Of a stretch of 64,000 nt of DNA, positions 33,552-44,385 are shown piece after piece. The notes below the pieces were generated by a model, which saw nothing but the letters and a program-made list of their open reading frames with translations, ran no database searches and was not told the DNA's origin. The DNA comes from Acanthochlamys bracteata. Taxonomy: Eukaryota; Streptophyta; Magnoliopsida; Pandanales; Velloziaceae. The position numbers and the translations under genes are program-made. The first letter of the stretch is position 1, and the number at the start of each line of letters is the position of its first letter. The stretch covers positions 4,615,155 to 4,679,154 of the forward strand of contig CM034137.1 in NCBI GenBank assembly GCA_019914995.1, read 5' to 3'.

Positions 33552-34345
33552 TGCTCACGAATTCCAGGAGGCTCAGCTGTAGCAGAATAAAAAATATTGT
33601 TGTCCTCTCTACTTGTAAATGAACAACTTCCAGTAGTAACCTACACCACATAATTTTATATTCACAATCAAACTGTAAGGGGAAAACCTATGGATGGAAT
33701 AACAAGTAAGTTACACGCACCTTCTTTTCCCTAGATAACCTGCCCTTCTCTTCCTTGTTGCTGTTAACAGCAGACAAAGAATTTGCATTGGCAGAAGTAT
33801 TTCTCTGGAGATCCAGGCCTTGTTGATAACTGTCATCATATGAAAATTAGAAACTCAGTGAAGAAAACAACCTAAGAATGTCTAACAGGATTTTAGATGT
33901 TATATGATGGGGTAGAGTGATGTACATGTACCTTCTCCAATGCATCTATCAGATTGTAAATTCCGACAAGCTTCCTCCAGGTTCTTGGGCAACCAGTTCT
34001 CGTACAAGAGAGATGGCGAAATCCATAGCGGCTTCTGCAAATCAACTGAAAGCATTAAGAAGAGAGCCATGCAAGCAGCCACATTAAAAGAGCAAAGAAA
34101 CAATTGGAAACATACTATTCCGGCCCCCATACACCTCCAATTTTACTTTTTTTGGGGCCTGCTTCAGCACAGAAGGTGATGAATGAGCATTAAACATCTA
34201 CTTTACAAAACCATTGATGCATAATAAGTAAAACAAACACCCATGTACCTTCAAACTGCGTTATTCCTTAAATGGGGGCGATATCTCAAGAGCAACCTTT
34301 GAGGTGCAATCTGGGCAGAAGTACTCCATAGCTTCCATATCCCTT
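33552..34345 (-). pseudogene. Further coding-like exons in the CACTA element, source gene unidentified
   Basis: Four stretches with coding character and splice-like borders precede the aconitase exons. About 34345-34270 reads MEYFCPDCTSKVALEISPPF, whose W/Y-x-C-P-x-C ending resembles the close of a PHD finger. About 34060-33935 reads DLQKPLWISPSLLYENWLPK, then NLEEACRNL. About 33835-33722 reads GLDLQRNTSANANSLSAVNS and KEEKGRLSREKK. About 33641-33552 reads VTTGSCSFTSREDNNIFYSA, then TAEPPGIREQ. They look like consecutive exons of one host gene, perhaps a PHD-finger protein, but I do not recognise it. They could instead belong to the 3' part of the element's own TNPA-like gene. Confidence 0.45.
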
Positions 34346-35763
34346 TTTACAGAAAAGACATGCTTAAAACATTAAAAGAACACTCCAAACATCATATCCT
34401 TTAAAGAAATTTCTTATCCTATGATGTCTACACAAACCTTCAAATTTCTGCTAACATTCCCACATTCAGTATGGACCCAAACTTGACAACTGTCCCAACA
34501 AACCGCTGCTGTTTTTAACAATTTATATAACGATAATTTCATTGAAAATGAAAATAAGTACTTATGTTCATTGAAAATGCATAATAAACCAATTACAATT
34601 CAGTTTTGAAATGCATCCATACATATATCAACTCATACATTCAAATACGATGAGTAAAGAAAAATAATAATTTACTTGCAACGAAGCACCGTTGCTATAC
34701 TGAAAAGCACTCCTGCAACCAATAAAGCAAAAAAAATTTTATTATGCCATATGGAGCAATCCTTCTCTAGAAAAGAACAAAATCCTAACATGCATACAAT
34801 GAGTTCAAGTGGAATGTTGATAGCAACTTGGATAGAAATCTGCATAAAAAATGCAAAATAAGAAACAGTATATTCCATGCCTAGGACAAAAAAATTATTA
34901 GAAGCTATAAAATTAAGAAAAATCTTTTAGAATGCTGGAAACGCAATCCATCTAAGCTCAGAAAACATCTAACTTCAACAGAATAAAGTTAAAGGCTACT
35001 AAAAATTAGAATAACACATAATGCATGATCATTAGAAGCAACATCAAAAACACTCAATGTGCATGAAACAACCATTCCATATTTTCTGTAGTTAAAATAC
35101 ATAATTATCTCTAAAGCACAGAACATAGCATGTGTCCTTTCATGTGCTTTACCATATTCCTTTAATATATATGTCATTAAGCAACAAAAAAAATTATAAG
35201 AGGTATATAGCAGCACCTCTAAAATTTGTCCATGATGATTTAAACAAAATATAGAAGGCGGAGGGACATTTTACTGATAAAAATCCAAGACTTACAACAG
35301 TGATACACCTACATATATGCATGCTGCAAACCCAAAGACCCAAACAAGACGAGTATGTCATCTGGAAAATTACTTGCTCCATTCAAAAAAGTAAACGTAC
35401 TACGATTAAACTCATGCAACACATAAGATATCTAACTTGAACCAACGCATTATGTCTTGGTTCACTGCGATTTAACTATGCTCCTAACTGGACCCATTTG
35501 ATGCACATTGATGTTACCTCATTAACAAAAATGAGATTGCAGGAATTTGTACAATTTCTACAAATCTAAGCAGAAAACCTAATATAGTCAAACAGCTGCA
35601 GAAAGTAAGATATTTATCTCCCCTCCTATCATAATAAACTCGAAAAAGGGGAACACTAATATAGCTGAAATAAAGTAAGAAAAGATAATGAACTTACTAT
35701 ATAGGTGGTCCAGTAGCGTTACTTGCTTAAAAAAATTGAATAGAAAGGTCATAACTTACATAA
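34346..35763 (-). other. CACTA internal intron-like DNA
   Basis: AT-rich DNA between the TNPA-like exons and the coding-like exons. Short open frames on both strands show no motif. It is probably intron or spacer. Confidence 0.4.
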
Positions 35764-36840
35764 TTTGATTGTGATTCCTCCGATACCCAGCTGCCTTTCT
35801 TTTCTTTTGCATTTGAAATATGTGTCTCCTTATACAAGTCAATACAATTGGCATTCTGCAAATTTGTTAAGAGAATCAATTTGCTATTAATTAGAATCCT
35901 ATCGTCTTTGTTATATTAAAACCAAAACTATAAAAAAATACCTTCTCCCGTTGTATAGATGCGAACGTGCGTGATCCTGCTGTATGCTTACTATTATTCT
36001 TTGCTCGAGCAGCTTTTACTTTTTCCGATTTTTTCTGCATATAACCAATGATAAGGATAATCTTCAGCAAGTACACAAAAAAGATTCAAAGGAAAAATTG
36101 ATCAAAGAAATCTTACGATCCATTCTGGCGAATCAAACATGTCGCATAGCCAGATCCATTCTTCACACCATGCTGCTGTAAAAGTGAAGTCCTTATAAGG
36201 GTTTGCTCGAGCTCTGTCTCCACCACCGACACTCTTATAGTAGTCATGGACTCATAACGCCAATCCTTATATCTCTCGGATCCTGTATTATGTAAACATG
36301 CCAAGGTTCCGGGATGGGACAAATCTAGCTCAAACTTATCCTGTGATAATAAGAAAAAACTTGTTAACGAATTCTAACCCTTAATAATGTATATAAACTA
36401 ATAATAACATACTTACAACCATCATGGAATAAATCTCGTTCTTACTAGATTTGTCAATATTACTCCAACCTTTAATATTCTTTACTGGAGCATTAGTACG
36501 AATCAAATATGCCATCTTTCTTGCGAACCAAATAGCATGTTCACCGACTGGTCTCCATATGCCATCGGAAATTTCGACCTTGACTTTCTTCTTATTTCTC
36601 AAAATATACATTTCTAAATCAGTACATCTGTTGCCGGCACGTAGACGTTGTGTTTGTGTATCAACAGACCCTACTTAATTAGAGAACAACTATTAGGTTC
36701 ACTAATTAGTATATAATAATTTAATTAAAAGAAACAAACTTACCACTGCTAGAGCCATTAGGATCTTGAGTCTCCAAATCAGCGATATTCTGGCTTGGTT
36801 GTAGTGATAGTCGTCTTCTACTAGAGATTACCGGCGCCAT
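35764..36840 (-). pseudogene. TNPA-like transposase gene (Ptta/En/Spm family), several exons
   Basis: Exons on the minus strand: 36840-36743 (MAPVISSRRRLSLQPSQN..., donor GTAAGT); about 36671-36419 (VEISDGIWRPVGEHAIWF, ARKMAYLIRT, then KGWSNI); about 36341-36118 (DKFELDLSHP, then WIWLCDMFDSPEWI); about 36033-35942 (KKSEKVKAARAKNNSKHTAG, SRTFASI); and 35856-35764 (CIDLYKETHIS, GSWVSEESQSNY). This series is the Ptta/En/Spm plant transposase family (PF03004), the TNPA-type partner that binds subterminal repeats while TNP2 cuts. One frameshift occurs in the third exon near 36250. It lies directly downstream of the TNP2 gene, as is usual in CACTA elements. Exons beyond 35764 were not resolved. Confidence 0.7.
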
Positions 36841-36958
36841 AAAGATAAATTAATAGAAAATACCTATATACAAAGTTTAAAAAATAAAATTTAGAATTAG
36901 AAATGAAATAGATTAAAATAATTAAACAAGATTGAGTTAAAACTCACATGTGATTAAT

Positions 36959-39900
36959 TCAATTGCAATCATCATCACTTCGACTATATTCGTCCGAACT
37001 TTTATTTTCATTTTGACCATCACTAGTATAAAGGCCTTCTTGCTCGTCCAAAACATCAATTACTTCATGATCAAGTTCAACTATCTTATTTAGATGATCT
37101 ATTTCCATATTATCATCTCTGACTCTTACGGTTGAATTTTCCACTTCTTGATAAGCATTATTCTCTCCCATTATCACATCATCACCAATATTTGTGTCTT
37201 CGTCATCGCAGCCCTTTCCAAACAACGAGGGATGAAATAAATATCGATGTTGTAATTGTTGTACAACAACCCAATCATTACCATGCTTTGTATCAGGAAC
37301 ATAAAACACTTGAGTCACATTCATAGGAAACACGAATGGATCATTTTGGTACCATTTCTTTGTAATGTTGATGCTAGTAAAGTCATCATCAATCCTGATG
37401 GGTTTTCTGTTATCTAAGTCAAACCATTCACATTTGAATAAAAAGACTTGATGTCCCCTAGGATATGTCAAAATCAAGACATCATTTAGTATACCATAGA
37501 AATTTAAAATTTGATCTTTATGATCTCCTTGCACATATATTTCACTATTTTAAGTCAACAAGCGACGTTCGCGTTTGTATGTGAGAAATTTCACTTCATT
37601 GACGATGCATCCAGAATACCTAATGGCACGTCTATCTGGACCAAGTGCTAATGAATGTAGATCATCTGCATTCTCTTACGTACTGACATGAGTATGTCTC
37701 ATCTACAATAACAATATATAAAAAATAAGTATTTTAAAAAATATTGGCCATAACTAAAATCTCTAACTCAATATATATGTATATATTGATATAGTATGTC
37801 ATACTCGACTTTTAAACCACGTAGGAAATCCATCTCTTTGTCTTGTTTCTAAGTTAAGTGGACTCTCAACTTTGAGAAGCTCCTCATACTCACTGTAAAT
37901 ATTCTTTAGTAAGTCACTTGCAATCTTATAAGGTATTAATGACAAAGGCCAAAATATTAGAGAACATTTTAAAATTATAAATACTTACTTGAGATATGGA
38001 ACGACTTCATAGCAGTTATTTAAGACAAACCAATGTGCTAAATTATATTCCTCTTCTGCGAGGAGAACTTGGTTTGCCTTACCTAAGGGTCGAACCTTTT
38101 GAGAAAATACAGATAATGTTGTATCCACCTGTTTCTCTCCATCTTTATGTCGTTCTTGTCGATTAAATCGAGTCTCCAATCCTCGCAAGTATCTAGAGCA
38201 AAAAATAAGACACTCATTTACTATGTAAGATTCTGCTATGGAACCTTCTAGACGTGCTCTATTACGAACGGACGCCTTAAGCGTACCAAGAGTCCTACAA
38301 ATATAGATGAAATAAAAATTTTTATATGATTCCAATAGAAAAGTAAATGAGAAATTTGAGATTCTCATAATAAAAATTCACCTCTCTATAGGATACATCA
38401 ATCTATAATGAACAGGACCTTCATTGATAGCTTCATCCGGCAAGTGTACAACTAAATGTATTATGATATCAAAAAATGCCGGAGGAAATATCATCTCAAG
38501 CTTGCAAAGAATAACCACAATGTTAACTCTCTCAATCCATCCAATTTTAGAGTCTTTGCACATAATTCTCTGAAGAATCTTCCAAGTTCACTAATTACTT
38601 CTAACACTTCTTTTTTTAGATACCCACGTAAACCAATAGGCAGTAAGCGTTGCAACATCACATGATTATCATGACTCTTCAAACCCGAGATTCTACCATC
38701 CACCATATTTACACATCTCGAAATATTTGCAGCATACCCATCAGGAAATCTTACAGACTTAAGAAATTCACAAAATTTCCTTCTTTCCTGAGATGATAAT
38801 GTGTAGGCCGCAATCGGTTTCTCCCACTTATTGGTATCCAATTTCTTTGTATGCAGCTCACGTCGTATACCTAGATCTTCTAGGTCCCAACGAGCCTTCA
38901 GAGTATTCTTCGTCTTCTTATCTATATTCATCAAAGTTCCCAAGATGTTATCACAAATATTTTTCTCGATATGCATGACATCAAGATTGTAACGAATTAA
39001 TAGATCCTTCCAATATGGTAGTTCAAAAAAAAATACTTCTTTTGGTCCAATTAAGCTCCTCGGATATGCGCTTGCTCTTCTTACCACATATAGGCTTTCC
39101 AAACTTCACGTCTTTAACAATATCCATCTGTTCTAACAATTCATCAATTGACAATGTAGGAGGTGGTGGTGCTGCTTCTTGCTTTCCATTGAATTTTTTA
39201 CTCCTTCTATATGGATGGTTGCTCAGCAAATAGCGACGGTGGCCGAGATAACCAATTTTGTCTCTAAGTTTGACAGAATATGTATATTTGTTACATATGG
39301 GACTTGCCAAGTAGCCTTTTGTGCTCCACCTGGATAAAACTCCATATGCAGGAAAATCATTTACAGTCCATAGAATAGCTGCATGCAATTGAAATATAGT
39401 ATTGGAGACGGCGTCATATGTTGAAACTCCATTCTCCCACAGCTCCTTCAACTCTTCAATTAGTGACTGCAGATATACATCAATGTCTCTACCAGGTGAT
39501 TTTTTTTCTGGAATTAAAAGAGACATAATAAAGTATGGCTCTTTCATGCACATCCATGGAGATAAATTGTACGGCATTAAAATAACAGGCCAGCAGCTAT
39601 ATGCATTGCTCATATCTTCAAAAGGATTGAATCCATCAGTCGCCAAGCCAAGTCGTAAGTTTCGAGCATCACTAGCAAACCATGAAAACTTCACATCAAA
39701 ATCCTTCCAAGCCTCAGCATCTGCAGGATGTCTCAAAATCTCAGGGTTATCTACACGTTTCCCCTTATGCCATCTCATATCTAAAGCTGTCTTTCTTGAC
39801 ATGTAAAATCGTCGCAGTCTAGGCACTATGGAAAATGACGAAGCACTTTCTTGGAAACCTTCTTACCGGTGCCATCATTAACCTTCCACCTTGATGAATT

Positions 39901-40653
39901 GCATTCTGGGCACTTCTCATCATTTATCAACTCCTTCCTAAAAAGAACACAATCATTCTCGCATGCAGCAATAAGTTCCCATCCGAAACCTAAATCCTTC
40001 AGAATCTTTCTACATTGATAGTAAGACGAAGGAAGCAAATGCCCTTTCGGAAATGCATCATTCAAAAGATCAAGTAGCATATTAAAACCTTTGTTGCTCC
40101 AACGATTAAGCACCTTAACATGCAGCAGTTTTATGAGGAATGATAATTTTGAAATTGTACATCCCTCATACAATGGCTTTTCGACATCTTCGAGCAACTT
40201 ATCATATCTATTAATATCATCTGCCGCAACTGAAGACCCTTCACCAACAAGGGGCGGACGTGTGTCACCCTCCACAGCTACTTGAGGGATATTTAAATCC
40301 ACAACACCACCCCTGCGTATATCCTCCAAAATTTCAAATATTTTATCATATTCTTCGTCTTCAACAGGTCTCATTGGAGTCTCATCTCTACGAACACCAA
40401 GACTTTGGTTATCTTGATGAGTGACTTCTCCATGTAAGTTCCATCTCGTGTAAGACGCCATAAAACCATTCACAAGTAAATGCATGTATACCACATCGAA
40501 CATGTTTGAATATCTATTCAAACAACGTCGACATGGACAATATATCTCGCTAACATTCTGCAGATGATCTTTCGCAAATTGCATAAAGGAGCGGACTCCA
40601 TTTGTATACTCCTCCAACAACTTATCGGGATTATATATCCAACTCTTATCCAT
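36959..40653 (-). pseudogene. TNP2-type CACTA transposase, nearly intact with frameshifts
   Basis: From ATG at 40653 (MDKSWIYNPDKLLEEY) the domains come in family order. They are Transpos_assoc (PF13963; CPCRRCLNRY zinc-like pattern), Transposase_21 (PF02992; LGLATDGFNPFEDMS, WPVILMPYNLSPWMCMK, NLDVMHIEKNICDNILGTLM), DUF4218 (PF13960; IFPPAFFDIIIHLVVHLPDE, IVNECLIFCSRYLRGLETRF) and DUF4216 (PF13952; 37534-37210). Introns are plausible at about 38382-38297 and from 37989. Damage is light: a 1-base loss near 39828, a shift in a run of nine A at about 39030, a shift near 38555 and a stop near 37553 (TQN became T-stop-N). The protein would cut and join element ends. It is probably inactive here, unless some shifts are sequencing errors in homopolymers. 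Confidence 0.88.
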
Positions 40654-42164
40654 CCTATTTCATAATAATCCACATTAGTCAGAGTAGAATATACGTACAT
40701 TATTACATTCATTTGAAAATATATTATTTACTCTAATAATTAATACTTACCATATACACGTATGTGTACATTATATATATATATATCCTTGTATATGTAT
40801 TTCTTTATAATAATTGAAAAAAAAAGGGGGGTGGGATTTCTACAGCAGAGAGTTGGGAGGTTCCTACAGTAGAGGGGGAGGGGGGACAGCATTTTCTATA
40901 GCAAGGTTCATTCAGGCTGTTCAAAAACATTCTTAAACACTTGTATAATATGTATCTGAATGAACAACTTTTTCAACAAAAAATAAAAACAACATGCCTC
41001 AGTACAGACAGCATACATTATTTGTGTGTTTGTGCGTGTGTGTGTGTGGGGGGGGGGGGGTTGTCTTTAGAATCCGAATGAACATCTTTTTCAAAACAAA
41101 CATGTCACAAAACAATTCTTTCTACAGCAGAGTCTACAGACAGCATGCAGAGTGTTTTTTTGTGGGGGGAGTTTTCCTGCCTGCTGCAGGGTCTACTGAA
41201 CAAAGAAACATGCCAAGAACAAATTCTTCCTACAGCAGGGTATGCAGAATCCTAATGAACAACTTTTTCAAAAAAAAAACATGTCACAAAACAAGGAAAT
41301 GTAAAAAGCAGTATAAAAAAATAGCAAAAGACTACTTTATGCATGTGTAAAATCGTGTTTGCTAGGCATAAAGAATTACATTATTTATTATTATGTTCAT
41401 TCTCTTAGATTTGACTTCTTTGGAAGAACACGAATGCATACAACTACTACTTAAACAGCAGATAAATTTTTTTCAAAGTTTAAATGTTTAATAAGTTAGA
41501 TATACTTCTTTGTACTTTAGAGTATAACTCTTCTACTTTTATTTGCATGGTCACAAGTTTCAGACATGTTCTTTTGAATGAATATACCAAAAATTATTCT
41601 GATTATATGATAACATAAAAGGTCTCCCTACCGAAGCAATAAATAAAAATGGATGCAATGAGATGCTCTGCTACTTATGAGTAGTAAGTAAGCTGCAATG
41701 CATTTGCAATGCAGTTGCAGGGAGAATTTTATGGACAATCCATCAAGCTACCTCATTGCTTTTCCCATACTCACTCATTATTATTCATTCGACCACATGA
41801 ACTCATCATACCGTAATTGCATGCAGGTGAGTGATCTCATCCAAACAAATTCAAGAAAAAATACAAAGAAGTAGCCAATAATTCAAGAAAAAATATAAAG
41901 CAGAGCCAATATTAAAGAAAATTCAACAAAAATAAGAGAAAAATTGCTCAAATCTGCAGAAGTAAACGAATCACAAAAATGACAGAAAAATACCAACAAA
42001 TATGGACAAAAATGCTAAGGGATGGAGAATGGAGAGCCAATTTTATCAATTCAAAATCGAAAATGTGCAAATGATAAAATCTAAGCAAATCGCAGCAATG
42101 TAACATATTTTTCAACTAAAATCCAAGAACAAATCACTCAAAATAAATAAATACGTACCAAATG
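40654..42164 (-). repeat. CACTA leader intron region with degenerate tandem repeats (about 40840-41290)
   Basis: Words such as TCTACAGCAGAG, ACAGACAGCAT, AATGAACAACTTTTTCAA and CATGTCACAAAACAA recur three or four times at irregular spacing. A GT run followed by twelve G sits at about 41036-41061. The rest is AT-rich and non-coding, between the GC-rich leader and the TNP2 start. Confidence 0.5.
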
Positions 42165-42400
42165 TAGTGCAGTCCGATCGGCAAAAAACTCTAGATTCGG
42201 AAGATCGAGCAAATCCGCACGACGCCGCAGGAAGAAAAGACACACGGAGCCCGGAGAACGAAGGAGAGGAGCTAGACGCCGGAGCGAGAAGTCAGACGCG
42301 CCGAAAGGAACAATCATGTTGCTGCGTGTGGGAACGGATCAGAGGGAGGAAGTAACAAAGAGGGCAGAAATGAGAATATCGGCTTACAAATCACGCTGCT
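42165..42400 (-). promoter_or_regulatory. Probable CACTA transcript leader (GC-rich)
   Basis: A short GC-rich stretch (CGCCGGAGCGAGAAG-type words on the plus strand) lies just inside the right subterminal array and upstream of TNP2 on the minus strand. Its position and composition match 15842-16110 in the decayed element. It has no supported coding role. Confidence 0.35.
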
Positions 42401-42477
42401 GTGTGTGCAATTTTTTTCTTTTTCTCCCCCATTCTCCTTCTCTCCTAAACAGTAGCTGATTCGAGTCGGGTTAACTT

Positions 42478-43080
42478 AGACAAATTACCGACTGAAACAG
42501 CATATCAGTCGGTAACATATCGACTAATATATACTGCAGTCGGTAATCATATCGAAACTACCGACTGAAAAATTTCTCAGTCGGTAAAATACCGACTACT
42601 AAAGTACACAGTCGCAAATTTGCAAACAAATTACCGACTGAGACAGTAACTAGTCGGTAACTACATAAACTACCGACTACAGTAGAATGCGTCGGTAAAA
42701 CACATACCCTATACCGACTGATCGGAAAGTTGGTAGGTAATTCACATCCACATTATCGACTATAACAGTTCGCAGTCGATAACATATATTCACTACCGTA
42801 TACAGAAGTATACAGGTCCAAAACTTGCAAACTCATTACCGACTGATTTTGTTCCCAGTCGGTAAAAGATGTCAAATACTGACTAACATAATATACCGTC
42901 GGTAATATACTTACCATATTACGACTGACTAGCTTACAGTTGGTAATTTCTTTACATTTCCGACTAACTTAGTATGTAGTCGGTAAACTTATAAAATATA
43001 CCGACGACTTAGTTTTCAGTCGGTATTTGACGAATTTACCCACTGAATGTTGTCAGTCGGTAAAGCATTAGTCGGTAATG
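42478..43080. repeat. CACTA subterminal repeat array, 43 kb side
   Basis: More than ten copies of TTACCGACTGA / TCAGTCGGTAA in both orientations, mirroring the array at 31782-32400. The last one stops about 20 bases before the terminus. Confidence 0.88.
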
Positions 43081-43098
43081 CTAATTATTATAGTAGTG

Positions 43099-43486
43099 CA
43101 TGGAAAGTCAAAGGACTCAATTAATGGGAAGGTTTGGAATTCAAGAGTTTTTTTGGCACACTACATATATGGGTAAGAAGTACTTATTAGAAACATCAAT
43201 CACACCATTCACAACATTAAGTGTGAGAGATAGAAGCAAAGTATTCTAATTAGAAGTTTCACTTATAGTGTACTACAAGAGTTTGTAATTGCTTTGAGTT
43301 AGTGATTTCCTTTAAAGTTAGTTTGCCTTTCCGTGGGATTTTTCTCGTTTTTTCCCACGTAATTCTCTTATCTTTGTGTTTGTTTTGCTCTTTTCCCAAT
43401 TCTCAAATTGCTTACGCAAGATCCTTTAGTGTGTTTATATTTTCGCTGCGTCTATCGACAACCGAACACACTCGCTATATCTAACA
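43099..43486 (+). repeat. Copia 5' LTR, second piece
   Basis: Begins with the duplicated CAT (43099-43101), continues GGAAAGTCAAAGGACTC and ends TATATCTAACA at 43486. It matches 47152-47540. With the first piece it gives an LTR of about 519 bases against 520 for the 3' LTR. Confidence 0.93.
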
Positions 43487-43488
43487 AG

Positions 43489-43500
43489 TGGCATCAGAGC
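43489..43500 (+). promoter_or_regulatory. Copia primer-binding site
   Basis: TGGCATCAGAGC, two bases after the 5' LTR, differs at one position from the TGGTATCAGAGC site complementary to initiator methionine tRNA that most plant copia elements use. Confidence 0.85.
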
Positions 43501-43515
43501 CATTGGTTTGTTGCG

Positions 43516-44385
43516 ATGGCTAGCAAATACGAGATTGAGAAGTTCAATAGGAGCAACTACACATTGTGGAGAGCAAGGCTATTGGCGGTTCTTGCAAAGG
43601 AGAACTGTTTGGGAGCATTAGAGAATCGGCCAAGTGATCTTCCGGAGGAAATATGGCAGAAGATTGAGCGAAATACTTTGGCACACATTAATCTTACCTT
43701 GGCCGATGATATCTTACTGAGTGTACTGAAAAGGAAGACCGCAAAGGAGGTATGGGAGAAGCTGGAAAAGACTTATATTAAGAAGTCACCGCAATATGCC
43801 ATTTTCTTAATGAGAAAAATGTATTCTCTACGCATGTTGGACTCAGCTTCTGCTTCAGAGCACTTGGATTCATTAGAGGCTCTGTTTTCTCAATTGACAA
43901 CGTTGGGAAAGCAGATAGAGACCAATGAAGGTGCCTTCATCCTTCTACAAAGCCTTCCCGATTCCTATGACCAGGTAGTGATCAACCTCACTAGTACGAC
44001 TGATATAAATTTTCTTATTTATGATGAGGTAGCAGCAGCTATTCTTCAGGAAGAAGGTCGCCGCAAATGCAATAAGAGATAGTACCTAGTGGGCACCAAG
44101 CTGAAGCCTTATTGATTGCAAGATAGCTTGGGTAAGAAACGAAAATTCAATAACGGCTCTGGACAGAAGAAAAACAAGCGACAGGTGAAGTGTTATGCCT
44201 GTGGAAAGCTTGGACATTTCAAAAGAGAATGTAAGACCATGACAAATAAGGTTGGAGGTATGGATCCCTCGAAGTCCCTTGCTTGTGTGGCGTACAACTC
44301 TAATGATGGTGAGGCTCTAGTGGGAGAGACGGTAGTTGCGTCTAAACTCTCAGATGACTGGATCTTGGACTCGGGAGCATTCTAG
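43516..44385 (+). pseudogene. Copia gag and protease start
   Basis: The ATG at 43516 starts MASKYEIEKFNRSNYTLWRA. The UBN2-type gag core follows (LSVLKRKTAKEVWEKLEKTY; LPDSYDQVVINLTS), and then, after two in-frame stops near 44080 and 44123, a CCHC nucleic-acid-binding knuckle (CYACGKLGHFKREC, 44190-44231). The protease begins DDWILDSGA with its catalytic DSG triad, and a TAG stop cuts the frame right after it at 44383. The frame is otherwise continuous, so damage is by point mutations. Confidence 0.85.

Larger units (their letters stand above)
31765..43098 (-). mobile_element. CACTA (En/Spm) DNA transposon, 11.3 kb, with host gene fragments
   Basis: The ends are CACTACTAAAAATAATGG at 31765 and ...ATTATTATAGTAGTG at 43098. 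The inverted terminal repeats share CACTACTA and a similar AT tail. A 3 bp target duplication, CAT, flanks it (31762-31764, 43099-43101); joining the flanks recreates the uninterrupted LTR sequence seen at 47021-47540. Inside, on the minus strand, are a GC-rich leader (about 42165-42400), a TNP2-type transposase gene (40653-36959) and a TNPA-like gene (36840-35764). Next come captured host exons (34345-32886), with subterminal repeat arrays at both ends. Termini and duplication are intact, so it moved recently compared with its host LTR element. Confidence 0.95.

Noticed and set aside
39402-39806. 134-codon frame on the plus strand
   Set aside because: It is antisense to the conserved TNP2 Transposase_21 core.
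40994-41350. 118-codon frame with a glycine run
   Set aside because: It spans a GT/G simple repeat and degenerate tandem repeats in a CACTA intron region.
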